Shown here in pieces: positions 33,274-46,249 of a stretch of 64,000 bases of DNA. Below the pieces are notes generated by a model. That model was not told the DNA's origin. It made no database searches and saw nothing but the letters and a program-made list of their open reading frames with translations. Positions within the stretch are counted from its first letter, which is position 1, and the number at the start of each line of letters is the position of its first letter. The stretch is from Thamnaconus septentrionalis (taxonomy: Eukaryota; Chordata; Actinopteri; Tetraodontiformes; Monacanthidae), in contig CM020509.1 in assembly GCA_009823395.1 (NCBI GenBank), forward strand, positions 20,818,501 to 20,882,500, read 5' to 3'. A program made the translations under genes and the position numbers.

Positions 33274-34344
33274 AGTGGAGTCAGCTGATAAATGGTGGGC
33301 TCAAGTGTTTGTGGTGAGAACAGGACGTTTATCTTATAGTGACCATAATTATAATGTGATTCGTGTAATTAGTTGGCGTTAGCTGGTGTTGTGCACTTGA
33401 GTGGATTATTTTGTGTTTTTGATATTTCTCCCCAGTTATGTATGGGAACAGATTAGATATAATAGTAAAATAATAGAAAATGGTCCATACGGTGCGCTCC
33501 AGCACTACTAAATATAGTAACGTTATGTATAGCAATCATTCGTCTCACCATTTGCAAACAGTAAGTGGTTTATTCCTGCCCTACATTTGGTTAGCCATGT
33601 CACACCATGTGAATGGCTGCTCTTAAATCGTTGAGAGAATCCTCATTAGACTTAAAATGTTCACCGTCTGACTGCTGTGTATACCTTCCACTTGTTGTTC
33701 TCTGTTTCTTATTTCAAGAATGCGTATTTAATCAAATGCAATTTTGTCCTCAACAGACATTGACACATCTTTGTTTCCACTTTTACAGTGAATGGGGAAA
33801 GACGTTTTCCAGTGGCACAGAGGGAATGTGGTGATGCAAATCCTGCCCTTCCGTTTTTCCAAGTAGGTCAAATATTCCGAGGCGTTATCGGGTGAGACGT
33901 AGGCATTTGGGGACTAACAATGGTCAATGGTCTGTGCCATTGTTTCAAAAATATCTCCTGTTGTTCCAGATAAAGGCAGAGTTCAAGAAGTCCTGATTTC
34001 CTGGTGCAGGAGTCCACAGTGAGTGCTGTGTGAGCAGATTGTGACTCCGGTTCTGTCTGTGCCTTTGTATTTACAATATTTACAGAGTGCAAAAATTTGT
34101 GAGATTTCTTGACAGGAGTGCAAATGTAATGTAAGTGTGTCAATTGTGTATGGTTTATGAAGTGTTCATCAGAGTGACTGCCTGGGAGAAAAACATCTAA
34201 GTGGCATGACCTGCTTTTGCAATTTCAAACTTAACCATTGTCAAGTTTGACGGCTCCTCCGTATTTGATCTGTAATTTGTGTGTTTTTTTATTTTTCTCG
34301 CAGAATGAATGGCAGCATTGCATTCTCTGGATGCAGTTATCAGC

Positions 34345-34600
34345 TTCTAAAGAGAAATGAAAAGCTTCAAGAAATGTTCTCCCTTTGACCATGACGTGAC
34401 TGACGCTGCTGCACTGAGTGCCATCGAGAAGACAACGGTGGGGATCTACGTAAGCCAGAGAGACACCGACCTACGACTCTGATGTGGGCATCATCATCAT
34501 CGAGGCTGTGGTGGTTCTCCAAGACCTCGATAACGTGACCCTTGCAACCGCCATGCTGTTTGGACTTTTCTACTCTTTAAACATTAGGAATCCATCACAG
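34345..34600 (+). pseudogene. Fragment of a repeated fish gene family, broken
   Basis: One plus-strand frame reads FDHDVTDAAALSAIEKTTVG, followed by IYVSQRD. After a frameshift DVGIIIIEAVVVLQDLDN and ATAMLFGLFYSLNI follow. The pattern 'GIY(L/V)S ... DIGII(I/V)EG..VL..L.....A.AML.GL.YALN' is one I associate with multi-copy uncharacterised fish genes. The copy ends at a stop soon after. The function is unknown and the family call is from memory. The surrounding 33274-34344 and 34601-35084 show no other supported gene. Confidence 0.4.
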
Positions 34601-35084
34601 CTCCACTAGACTCATGAAGTTGGATGTGACTCTCCAAAATAAAACTTCTCCAGTAAGGAGAGCTGACCAGTAAGCACTGTTAATTCATGGCCTGTGTGTG
34701 TGTGTTTGTGGCTGCATGCATATGTGCTTATGTGTGTGCACGCCCGCGTTTGTGTTTTAACAGTTCTGAGAAATTGTTGTGTGTTAAAAACTGTGACCTT
34801 CATATTTTAAAGGTGGTTGCAGGTGTACCACTGATGTGTTTTTGGTTTAATTTACACACAGTAGGGTTTTTTTAAATTCATTTTTAAATTTTTGACGCTT
34901 CCTGCATTGTTTAGTCTGTTCATCTTGAATAAAGGACTTGTTATGAAACTGGTAATTTTGATGAATTATTTATAAAAGGTAACTGTTTTTGCATTTGAAG
35001 TTAGTTCATAGTTGCGTCAAATTGTTAACAATCGCAATTGTTATTTCATTTAATCTTAACAATGGCCTTGACTATAATGTTTGT

Positions 35085-35190
35085 ATTGTTCTCTTCCAAG
35101 ATGGTTGCCTGTGATCTTTAAGTGAAATTAGACATTTTGTTTTGAAAGGTTACTAGTGGTTACGAGCAACCATCTTGAAAGAGAACAGAA
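35085..35190. repeat. Stem-loop of about 24 bp
   Basis: TTGTTCTCTTCCAAGATGGTTGC (35087-35109) and GAGCAACCATCTTGAAAGAGA (35164-35184) are reverse complements with one to two mismatches, around a loop of about 55 nt. Confidence 0.8.
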
Positions 35191-35733
35191 CATCTGATTC
35201 TAGGTCTCCATAGTAAAATTGTTTATTTGAAACTATAATACAATACTTAAATATAACATGAAAATACCATGTAATATTTAAGTGATCAAATAGTATTGCA
35301 GGAAAGTTAATGAATAGTGTTGGAATTAAGGGATACAATGATGTAGGATTAAATTGTTCCAAGAGCTTACTTTACCTTATCAGAACAGTTTTCAGTCACA
35401 TTATCAACACACAATACACAGGTTAATTGAATATGAACAAATTGTGTTAATTTTACTTAACTGTTTAGCTTGCTGTGTGCAACTAATGTCCACTATTGAA
35501 CTAAGTAAATCCAATGTGTTCTTTTTTTCAGTGTGATGTGAGTCTCTCAAACTAAAGACAATGTGTTAAATTATGAGAAGCTGTCGGGAAGCAGCTCCAT
35601 AACGGGCCGTCGTCGGACGACGATGGCTAATCATGGGTTTAGCATCATTAGCTTGCCAGCTAGCCACTAGCCATCTAGCTTGACCCGGTGACAGACAGCA
35701 AGAGGCGGAGACGGAGCCTTTGACTGAATGTGT

Positions 35734-35739
35734 TTTATT
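35734..35739 (-). promoter_or_regulatory. Candidate polyadenylation signal AATAAA
   Basis: The minus strand reads TTTACAATAAAACACA. It is placed as the distal end of the protocadherin transcript; other AATAAA hexamers exist upstream, so use is uncertain. Confidence 0.35.
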
Positions 35740-36250
35740 GTAAAGCTATAAGGAAGAAAGGAGTAAATTACAAGTCACCTCTTTGATTTGCTCAGCAAAA
35801 ATAAAAGATCACATTGATTTCATCGTCATCGTCATCGTCAGTACTTTGTTTTGTGTTATTTTTTTTCAAATTCAAACATGCGGATGCTGAGAAACAGAGA
35901 ACAGATGAGGCTCAGAAACGGGTGTTGTTGTTTTTTAGGAAAAAACACAAAATAATAAAACAATAAATAAATTATTTAAAAAAAAAAAAAAAAGAAAAAG
36001 AACAAAGATAAATAGTTAAAGTGAGCAACGAACGGAGCGAATGTACAGTTTTGTCTCCGGACGATGTGAAAACACAATGGAAAAAGGACGGCGGTGGCAC
36101 CGGTGGTGCATGATAGGAGTTTCTTTTTTTGTCTTTGTTTTTCTTCCGACCCGAGCCTGAAGTCATCATTACTCCTACCTTTGAAAAGATCCTACGGCAC
36201 TTTAAGACGACAGAGTCCTACATCTTCAGGGTCAGACGTCCTTCAACACG

Positions 36251-36410
<160 letters not shown>

Positions 36411-37554
36411 GTGTGTGTTTACTTATTTTTTTTATGTAAAGGAGAACCTACACTTCCATGTACATAAAACTGTACAAAAAAAACAAGGCATCACTAGCGT
36501 CGTTCCTATATATAAATATAACCGACCAACAGTTAACAGGCTACAAACAGCGACTTCCTGCCAAAGACTAAAGAGAAATTCAGCTGCTTTTTGTATTTTA
36601 GTTAGAAATCGAAATGTTACATTTGACAAAAAAAAAAATCAGCTTTAATTTCTGTATACACGGAAGCTCAGAGCTTCCTTGATAATTACTTCTTTTTTCA
36701 GTAAAATAAAACAAAAAAGTCATCATAACAATGACCTCACCTTCAACTACACAAAATAGAAATGAATGGAAGAGTCGGGCTAATTTAAATATCTCTTTTT
36801 AGCCCCACTTTTTAGTCCATTCATTTAACGGGATCTTGACATTTTCAACGTTTCATAGTATTTGAAAAATCATAACAGCCTTATACATGAAAAATGTTTC
36901 TTTATCAGAATCTTTCTAGATATGAATGGTCCTTGATAGACCAAAGGTGATTAGCATTAGCACCACGGCTTTGCTTTGACCTTTCCCAAGTCGCAGGAGT
37001 CCTGACTTCCTATTTTATTTTATTTTCTTTGCCTCCAATGGGAGTCTAAAAACAGTTTAGCTTCAAGTCTGCCCGCTGGGGAGGCGGGGGCACACATCAT
37101 CGTCACTTCCTGTTAGGCTGGGAAAAGGAAAAAAAAATCAAACAATAGGAAACCAGCGCTAATATTCACACAGTTTGTCTACGGCTGAGTTTGATTCCAA
37201 CAACAGATTTGATCCATTTTAAGGAAAATGACCGCCAAAACAACAACAACAAAAGTAAATGTTATATTTATAAGCCAGTTCATTTCATGCTCAGCGGAGG
37301 GCGCCATTTGCTCGTTGGTTCACGGCCTTCGGTATAATACAGAAAAACCGGAAAAAAGAAAATTTGGGAAGTAAGATGTTCAAAAAATGGGTCAGGAGGT
37401 GGGAGGAGTGAGCAGAGTTAGCTTCCTGGTGTTAGCGGTCAAGGCTACCTCAGGCTAAAACTGTGCATCTGTACATTAACGACGTGTGAGAGCGATTTTT
37501 ATTTTTTAACTTAGAAGTTAAAATGAAGACATTAATTTGTTGCAGCGTTAAAGG

Positions 37555-37555
<1 letters not shown>

Positions 37556-37593
<38 letters not shown>
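37556..37593. repeat. T38 homopolymer (poly-A on the minus strand)
   Basis: A 38-nt uninterrupted T run on the plus strand, which would be a poly-A inside the presumed UTR. Confidence 0.98.
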
Positions 37594-37594
<1 letters not shown>

Positions 37595-38131
37595 TCCACA
37601 TAGAAATTAAATGAGATTAAAGTTGTTTCCATCAGAGCACAAAGGGAGCCGGAGGTTCAGTTTCCGCTGTTTGGATGAATTTAGCTGCAATTAAAAAATG
37701 AAAGTTCAAGGCGGCTCAAAAAAGAAAAAGAAAAAATAAATCTCAGATTCATTTTAACAATAAAGAAAGGATCATTTTGGGGCCTTTAAAAGAAAAAAAA
37801 AAGATTTGCGCAACTTCACCACAAACAAAGCTGACAAAGCCTGCAGTAGCTTTTAGACTGATGACAACAGAAATTACAAACACACAGCTCGTGCGACGTG
37901 TGAGAATAAAGTTTTCTTTCAAAAGAACTGCAATGAAAAACAACAACAACAACAAAAAAAAACAACGACCAACTACTCAACATTGGTGTTTTGTTTTAAG
38001 GACAACATGGAGAAAAGTTGAGGGAGGGATCGGAAAGTTGACACAACACGACAACACAACTGTGTCTCTGATTATTCAAAACAAAACAATTGGAAAAAAA
38101 AAATTGAAACAGAAATTTTAGGATTCATCAT

Positions 38132-38132
38132 T

Positions 38133-38171
<39 letters not shown>
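38132..38171. repeat. (ATC)n microsatellite
   Basis: About thirteen ATC units. A (CA)n of about 24 bp follows at 38461-38484. Confidence 0.95.
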
Positions 38172-38172
<1 letters not shown>

Positions 38173-39067
38173 GCAAGATCAGTACAAATGTGTTCTTGTA
38201 AACAACAACTCTTGATGCAAAACTCACAAACTCAACACCACTTTTTTTTTTCTTTTTTTAAAAAAGGTGAGGCAGGAGTTTCTGTACCTGAATCATCTTC
38301 TTCCTCCTGGTTGGTTGATTTTGTTATTCGATTCTTCGGAAGTTGATCGAAATTCTCTCGTTCTCGGTTGTTATTCCCTCTTTTCGCGAGTTTTATATCG
38401 AGGACAAACTCGATAGTGGGACTAGGGGTGTCACTGTCCCTCCAGGAAATATCTCTGAAACACACACACACACACACACACACATGCACGCATGGACGCC
38501 TGGTGCGGACTCTCCGTTTTTCCCTGTGAAGTGGGGACCCTGATGCTTTTTTTTCCTCCTCGGGGGTTAATTGGGGTCAGAATGTCGACTCTGACCACCC
38601 CCCTCCCCCTCTCTCTCCTGTCTTAACCTTCACCAGCTAAAACACAGTGGTGTTGGGCCTCCTGGCAGCGGCGCCAGAGCCGAAGGGAAAAATGACTTGT
38701 TTACAATGAAAGGACGGAGCGGAGGAGGGGGGAGGGCTGTAAATAATCAATCAGAGCTGTGAGCACCGGCGTTAAATCACCTGGCGGTGGCGGCGGCGGG
38801 AGGTATAAATCTCTGGCGGACTGACTGCTGATTCGTCTGCCGACGGCTCTTTATGTCACAGTCGTGTTTCCTGGACAGGAAGCCCGCCGACAAACACACA
38901 CAGACAGAGCAAATGATAGCCGCCATAAAGAGAGCAGCGCTCAATATTTGTGGGGAGGAGGAAAGCTGACAGCGACTTCCTGGGGGCGGGGCCAGATTTA
39001 CAGTTTATAACCCTGATATGCTTGTTGAACATCGAGCCGAGCAGACGTCCATCAACGTCTGAATAAT

Positions 39068-39365
39068 TCTGGATCACCGTGAATCATTTGGGATTCACTC
39101 TGAATTGGTCTCTGAATCACTCTGAATCATTTTCAGAATTAATTTTAATCATTTCGAGTTATTCTGAAGCATTTCCTGAATGATTCAGAATCGTTCTGGA
39201 GGACTCTGAATCATTCTGTATCATTGTGAATCATTTGGAATCACTCTAAATCCTTTTCTAAATTATTTTTTCACCGTTCTGAATCATTCTGAATCATTTT
39301 CCGAAAGAATTTTTAATCGTTCTGAATGATTATGAATCATTCTGAATTACTGTGAATCATTCCCT
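39068..39365. repeat. Imperfect tandem array of GAATCATT(C/T)T
   Basis: About 20 degenerate copies of TCTGAATCATT and CTGAATGATTC in both local orientations. The core GAATCATTC is nearly palindromic. Confidence 0.85.
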
Positions 39366-41669
39366 GAGGCTCAAACGAGTCGCCTAGACGTTTATGTTAA
39401 AGTCTCATGATAATCTTGTGCAAACTTCCTTTTGCAACAGGAACTGAAGGAACATCGGTGGGTCTCAGCCTCTGTGGTTCTACTTCAGACCAATCAAAAG
39501 GCTCCAATCCTCTCTCCCGCTGCCACGGCTGCCGTTTTTTGACTCCTAATTGAAGCTAACGAGCTAACTGACAAACCGTCTCTGACGGCGACGTTGTCAT
39601 TTGAGCGGAAATCATCAGAGATGGGAAGAAATTAGAAAAGAAAGCATCGCTCTGATGGGGAACGAGAGCGGAAAACCACTTGGCGGGGGATTTTAGTGGC
39701 CCCTCCCCCTCACAGTGACCAAGCAGGAGCGCCCGCCGACACCCCCTACTGTGCGCCGGCCAGCACTCAATATCAAACATTAAAAAAAAAAAAAAAAATT
39801 AAAAAAAAGGAAAAGAAAAAACTGGCAGTTGGAGCCAATTTCATGTTGAGCCAAAATGTTGGAAATCATTATCTGAAAGCTAACAAAAAAAAAATATGTT
39901 CCAGTTCACAGCATTAATTACAGCTAATGAGTTTATTTCCCTGATTGTTACTCATCATTAAAATCAAACATTGGTATTCCCACGACAACACAACACAAAG
40001 TCTGGACCACAAAACAAAACAAAACCAAACAATAGTAAGACGCTAGTATTTTACCCACAACACTCTGGTTTCCCAGTCGGTACCCTGTTGCTGTTTTCTT
40101 CCCATCTAAATTCTCACATTTGCCTCCACACTCGTTAGCAGCACGCCTGCAAACAGGGAGCCTGAAGAAATCCAACCGCTAGCTAGCAAGCGAGCTAGTT
40201 ACCAGAGCCATGGCTAGCAGTAATTACTGAATAAAACAAAATTATTAGCCTCTATTTGTGGGATGGAAACTTTGACTGGCTCAGAGACTTTGGCATTTTT
40301 AATGGGCAGTTGCTTCATTTTTCAACAAAGAAAAAGACTTTGAGGAGGGGAAGAATCACTTGGAAAAGGTTGGAGGATACCCCCTGGTGGTTTCAGCAAC
40401 TTGGCTAACAATCTTGGTTGTGATTTTTTGAAGCAAAATGAAATATATCATATATATATGTATTTTTTTTTTTTTAAATGGAGATTTTTGAAAACTTTTC
40501 CTGGAATTTAATTAAAAAAATTTCACATTGAGGAGCACCGAAGATGTGATTGGCTGTCAGCGGAAGGGAGGGGGCGGGATTGTATTTTTCCTCTGGGATT
40601 TTTCTCAGCACAAAGAAGGACAGAAGGAAAAAAAAAAAATGTGTCTGTGTGACTTGGCACCGTCGGTGATGCTCAACACTTCCACTTCCTGCGCTGGGAA
40701 CCTGGAAAGCCGCAGTCGAAGTCTCTCTCTCTCTCTCTCTTCACACAAAAAAAGGCGTGTAGGGTGGGGGGCGCGGAGCCTGTCAATCACACCTCCCTTG
40801 CCCTCCCTTCCTACCTCCCTCCATCCCTCCACACCACGAAGTCCTCCGGGCGGCCGCGGCTTCGGTGGTATTTACAGCTCTGTACACGCTAGCTAAGACG
40901 TTAAGACGCTAGGACCTCGAGGAGAAAAAGTAACAAACCTGCTAAAAAAGTTTGCAACCAGATGCTCCCAAAGTGTTTTTGTTTTTTTTTGTATGTTTTT
41001 TTTTTCCCCCTGGAAACGTCCGATATCGTCTGAGAAAGTTGAGCAGCGTTTTTTTTTTTTTTTTCCCCCAAAAGTTTTTTTTTTTTTTTTGTAACGCTAT
41101 AAAAAAACAAAAACTCCAAGTAGCTAGCAAGACACGGTGGTAGCATTTACAAAGATGTACGTTTCGTTCCTTCCCCTCTCCATACTGGCCAGAAGTTGCG
41201 TTTCTTCCTCTTCTATTTCTTCTCCTCCTTCTTCTTCGTTTACTTCTTCTTCTGGTCCAATGGTGCCGATAATAAATAAACGGAATAGTTTTGTTTTTGT
41301 TTTATTTAGATTTTTTTTCCCCCCATTAAATTATCACGACACGGAGTGGTTTATATTCCGTCCTGGGCAGCTAGGGGGTGCCGGTTCTCCTTCCTCCGTC
41401 GGTTCCATTTTACATCTGATTGGTTCTCGGGCGGCGGCGGTGAGGGAGTGAGGGGGCAGTGGGGGTGATGGGGGCGGGAGGGGGTGTGGCTAAACCTTGT
41501 GCGGTTGGACGTGCTCATAAAAAAAACGGAAGAAGAAGAATAAAGGGGGGCGGGGCTGCAGCACGGTGAGTTGTAGGCACAAGGGGGCAGCAGTGAGCAA
41601 GTGGGGGTGCCGGAGGGGCGGGGGGTGGTGTGTGTGGGTGAGTGGTAGGGGGCGCCCCTCCCTCACACC

Positions 41670-41807
41670 TCACAGGTAGATCTCTCTCTTGGCGGCGGTC
41701 TGGCCGGCGGGGGCAGCGGCTGAGTGGAACTCTGCCCCTTGGCCCCGCCCACTGCAGTCCTTGGTCCCGCCCCCCCTGCCATAGGGGCTGCCGTTGGCCG
41801 TCAGCTG

Positions 41808-41841
<34 letters not shown>

Positions 41842-42031
41842 GGCCCCTCCGCCATCGTGGTCATCTCCTGGTAGGAAGGCACGAACGTGGACAGCTTGGG
41901 GGCGCCCTTGAGCAGGCGGTGGGTGGCCGGCGACGGTTGGCCGGGCATCCAGCACGAGTCCGAGTGGCCGAACTCGCTGCACTCCTGGGTGCAGTTCCCC
42001 GTCATCGCCACGTCAGGGAGGGGGCGCAGGT
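41670..42031 (-). CDS. pcdh1: Delta-1 protocadherin (pcdh1-like), last coding exon
   Basis: On the minus strand an acceptor (CTGCAG at 42037-42032) opens a frame reading LRPLPDVAMTGNCTQECSEF, followed by GHSDSCWMPGQ. This is the conserved CTxEC...GHSDxCWMP motif of the cytoplasmic tail of delta-protocadherins. It continues KLSTFVPSYQEMTTM, a Gln run (about 9-10 Q, coded by CTG on the plus strand at 41811-41838), then PAGQTAAKREIYL and TGA (41672-41670). Delta-1 protocadherins are single-pass cell-adhesion molecules with extracellular cadherin repeats. The exon is about 120 codons, and the reading starts in codon phase 2 (the first two bases complete a codon from the previous exon). The tail matches my memory of PCDH1 more closely than PCDH7, 9 or 11, so the paralogue call is less certain than the family. 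The seven cadherin repeats, membrane segment and other tail exons lie beyond the window. Confidence 0.85.
41811..41838 (-). repeat. CAG/CTG run encoding poly-Gln in the protocadherin tail
   Basis: About nine CTG units on the plus strand, read as CAG (Gln) by the gene. Confidence 0.95.
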
Positions 42032-42109
42032 CTGCAGCGAGGGAGAGAGGGAGAGAGAGAGGATCAGCTGCAGAGTCGTGGGAAACAGCAACGATAAAAT
42101 AATAATGAT

Positions 42110-43193
42110 CATCAACATCTTCCTCCTCTTCTGCTTCTTCTTCACCATCACCACCATTATCACCACCGTCATCACCACCATCATCATCATCACCACCATC
42201 ATCACCATCATCTTCATCCTCATCATCTTCATCCTCATCATCACCACCACCATCATGATCACCACCATCATCGCCATCATCTTCATCATCATCTTCATCC
42301 TCATCATCGCCATCATCACCACCACCATCATCTTCAACATCCTCATCATCACCACCACCATCACGATCACCACCATCATCGCCATCATCTTCATCATCAT
42401 CTTCATCCTCATCATCACCATCATCATCAACACAACACCATCATCTTCATCACTATCATCATCACCGTCACCGTCACCACCACCACCACTATCATCACCA
42501 CCACCACCATCATCACCACCACCATCATCTTCATCATCATCATCACCGTCACCACCACCGCCACTATCATCACCACCACCACCATCAACACTACCACTAT
42601 CATCATCACCGTCACCACCATCATCAACACCACCACTATCACCATCATCAACACCATCATCATCATCATCATCATCACCGTCACCACCACCACCACTATC
42701 ATCACCACCACCACCATCATCAACACCACCACTATCATCACCACCACCACCATCATCAACACCACCACTATCATCACCACCACCACCATCATCAACACCA
42801 CCACTATCATCATCACCACCACCATCATCAACACCACCACTATCATCATCACCACCACCATCATCAACACCACCACTCATCATCATCACCACCACCACCA
42901 TCATCACCACCACCACTCATCATCACCACCACCACCATCATCAACACCACCTTCATCATCATCATCACCACCATCATCAACACCACCACCATCATCATCA
43001 CCACCACCACCATCAACACCACCACTATCATCATCACCACCACCATCATCAACACCACCATCATCATCATCACCACCACCATCATCACCACCACCAGTAT
43101 CATCATCACCACCACCATCATCAACACCACCAGTATCATCATCACCACCACCATCATCAACACCATCACTATCTCCATCATCATCATCATTAA
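42110..43193. repeat. CAT/CAC trinucleotide array of about 1.1 kb
   Basis: Almost every triplet in the phase is ATC, ACC, AAC or TTC. A longer unit of about 40-50 bp, CACCACCATCATCAACACCA then CCACTATCATCA, recurs across 42570-43170. Open frames of up to 489 codons (poly-His, poly-Ser/Pro, or poly-Met/Val on the other strand) are repeat artefacts. Confidence 0.97.
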
Positions 43194-43322
43194 AAAAAGG
43201 GGCAGAGTTTCATTCATGATGTTGCACCAGCAAAAATAAACAGTAGAAATCTGCTTGTTTCCATCGAAGCGAGTGATGAATGAATGATGAAGCATGATGG
43301 GTTGAAGATTGATGACGGGAAA

Positions 43323-43369
43323 CTGTCAGACAGACGGATGGATGGCTGGATGAAGTGATGAATGAATGA

Positions 43370-43414
<45 letters not shown>

Positions 43415-43600
43415 GCGAGTATTGGGTGGAGGGATGAGGGATGGATGACACGACAGAGGGATGGATGTATGGATGGATGATTAGCTGGATGAATACATAG
43501 AGGGATAGAATGGATAGATGAATAGATGGATGAATAGAGAGAGGGATGGAAGGATGAATAGATGGATGGATGAATAGATAAATGAATGGAGGGATGGAGG
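43323..43600. repeat. GATA and GGATGAAT tetranucleotide-type repeats
   Basis: A perfect (GATA)n of about 11 units (43370-43413) is flanked by degenerate GGATGGATGAATAGAT repeats. Confidence 0.95.
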
Positions 43601-44204
43601 AGCAGCAGCAGCAGCTCCGGAGGATAAAGGTCAGATGGGGAGGCAGACATTCAGGAAGTAACCTTTCTTCTCGTGGTGACATTAAACGTTTCTTTGATAC
43701 CAGAGGCCGGGGGGGTTGGGGGGTTGGGAGATTTGGGGTGAGAGAGGGTGGGGCCTATTTCCCCAAAATGCACTATGTCTCATCTCATGACTTGTTGAGA
43801 TCCTTCTTCTTCTGCTGCTGCTGCAGCTCTGGTGGAACCTCCTCCACCACCACCACCACCACCGGCCTGATTGGTGCTCCACAGGGCCGCCTTCAGTCAT
43901 CCAGAGGGGCAGCACTGCAACTGCAACAGCCGTGACCTCTGACCCCTCCGACCAGACTAGGCAAAGTATCGGTGCCGTCACATGATCACCACGACCATGC
44001 GCACTGTCGGGTGTCCTGGAGGCTCCTCCCACTCTGCCCATTGGGCTGATTGATCACGTGATCAGCCCCAAACAGGAAGTGGAAGCTTGTATCCTTTTAA
44101 TAGGATACAATTAGGTTGTTTTGTTGTTGTTTTTTTTATCATTTTCTTATTTATTGTTATATTTTATTGTTGATGGTGTTGTTGCACACAAACATTGACA
44201 CTGT

Positions 44205-44310
44205 TCTGCCTTGTGTTTCTACTGCTGCTGCAACATGAATGTTCCCCCTTGGGTGATCAATAAAGTTTTACTCTGTTCTATTCTGTCCTAATCTGTTCTA
44301 TTCTATTGTA
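44205..44310 (+). mobile_element. 3' end of a fish LINE or SINE with pentamer tail
   Basis: CTGCTGCTGCAACATGAATG, then CCCTTGGGTGATCAATAAAG and a tail of TTCTG/TTCTA units. This tail architecture is common in fish LINE and SINE copies. The 5' part is not recognisable. 43601-44204 holds no supported gene. Confidence 0.5.
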
Positions 44311-44605
44311 AGGTAAAAGGTTCCGACACCTGACGCGCCCCCTGGTGTTGGCCAGCGGTCCCGTGAAGCCCTCCTGTGAACCTGGGGGTGATGGTGTGTG
44401 TGTGTGTGTGTGTGTGGGGGGTCACAGGGAGGAAGGGGGGAGTTTGAAAAGTTGTGCGCTGACCCCTTGAGGCCTGGAGTGTTATCTGCAGGCGGCGCTG
44501 AATCCAAGGTTTCCTCATTTAGCAGCAGCAGCAGAACCCCCGACGCTCCATTATCTGCACTCCTGAGTTCCAGTTAACCCCGGGGACCCCTAGCTCGCCC
44601 ACTGC

Positions 44606-44610
<5 letters not shown>

Positions 44611-44646
<36 letters not shown>

Positions 44647-44709
44647 TACACTGCTCTACCTTGGTCACTATCTCTTTCTTTCTTCCTTTTTTTTTTTTTT
44701 TTTTTTTTT
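44611..44709. repeat. (CT)n and poly-T microsatellites
   Basis: CT at 44611-44642 and T23 at 44687-44709. Further (CA)n at 45263-45288, (GT)n at 45381-45402 and T-rich 45507-45532 follow nearby. Confidence 0.95.
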
Positions 44710-45257
44710 CTCCAACGGTCAAACTAATTAGATTCCCCGAGCCCCGCCCCCTCCCTCCGGCCCCTCCCCTCCCCCCAACCCCCCGCTCGGCGCCGCGAAA
44801 TGAAAATAATTTCAATAAAAATAATTTCCAGATAATTTCCAGATGACTATCTGACATTTTGGCACGCCGCCGACTGGAGCGAAGTGCCCGAGTGGGTTGG
44901 TTCCTCCCCGCCTCCCCCGCCCCTCCCTTTCCGCTCCATCACTCCACTAGCGGAGATATGCTAAACCCTCGCCGCTCGCCGCCGCCATCCGATAAATGGA
45001 AACCACAATAGAGAAGCTCCCTGCTTCTCTCCTTTTTTTCTTTCCTGTTTCTGCTTGAAGTGTTAATGTGTTTAATTACTTTGAAGCTGTACCCCTGGCG
45101 TGCATGCGTGAGTGCGTGCGAGCGCGCTCGCATTTGTGCAGTTTAAAGAGCTGCCGCTGAACAAAAAGAGAGAAAAAAAAATCTTTAATTATGACAATGA
45201 CAATGGCGGCAATTTATCTTAAAGTCACAATAGAGGAAGGAACTGGCAGCTTAAACT

Positions 45258-45291
<34 letters not shown>

Positions 45292-45501
45292 GAGATGTTT
45301 GTGTGCTTTTTTTTTTTCATTGTGGTTTTCCTTTTAATTGCTGCTTTACTTCCTGTTTGTTTGCTCACTTGGCTCCCCTGGTGTGTGTGTGTGTGTGTGT
45401 GTAATCTGATTGGTCGCAGGTTCGTCCAGTAACCAGGTTGTAAACTCAGCGGAAGTGGGGAGTTTTGTGCATCGGCTCCGTTCCAAAAATCTCTCTGTCG
45501 C

Positions 45502-45532
<31 letters not shown>

Positions 45533-46249
45533 CATTTTTTTCCCATCAGCACCTCTGCTGACCCCCCAGCCGGGCTCCATGTGGAAACCTTGCTCTAATT
45601 AAACTTTGGGCAGATTAGAACTTTGCCTTGTCAGTCTTTATTCACGGTTTAAACAAGTTATTACTTTTTGAGAAATTAAATTAGCCGGCAATTAATTAAT
45701 CGACACAGAGCATGGAAAGAGGACGGGGGTGGGGGGGGGATGAAAGCGGAGGAGAAGGAGAAGAAGAAGAAGAAGAATGGCAAGAAGAGGGGAGAGGAAA
45801 GGGAGGATGGGGAGGGGAGGGAGGAGGGGGAGGGGCTTGGCAGGAAATGAAGGAGGCCCAGATTTATCTGAAAGACGGAGGAAGGAGAGAAAGAAGAGAG
45901 AATCGCAGATATTGAAACGTCGCTCGCTGCCGCCGAGGAGGAAAGAAAAAAAAAAAACAGCCAATAGTTTCTTCTTGTTTTTTTTTTTTTTTTACTGTTA
46001 TTATATTTTTTTTCTCAAGCATCATATTTGACACCGGTTTCAGACGGTTTTTCTCCTGAGCTTCTTCCTCTCTGGTATTTAACCCCCCCCCCCCAAACCC
46101 ACACACACCCCTCCGCTGCTGCCGCTGACACTGACTGACGTGTTGGAAAATTAATCAAACTGCCCCTGTGTTTCCTGTCGGGAGCCACTTCCTGTTTCTG
46201 AAGGCCGGCTGTCCAACTGAACCACAGAAACACGGAGACAAGTGAAGAT

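Noticed and set aside
41724..43193. 489-codon plus-strand open frame and minus-strand frames of up to 304 codons
   Set aside because: They are translations of the CAT/CAC array and the antisense of the protocadherin exon: poly-His, Ser/Pro, Met/Val. No promoter, splice or domain evidence.
43323..43600. Possible CRISPR-like array
   Set aside because: Short periodic GGATGAAT/GATA units without spacers of constant length; this is a eukaryotic microsatellite.
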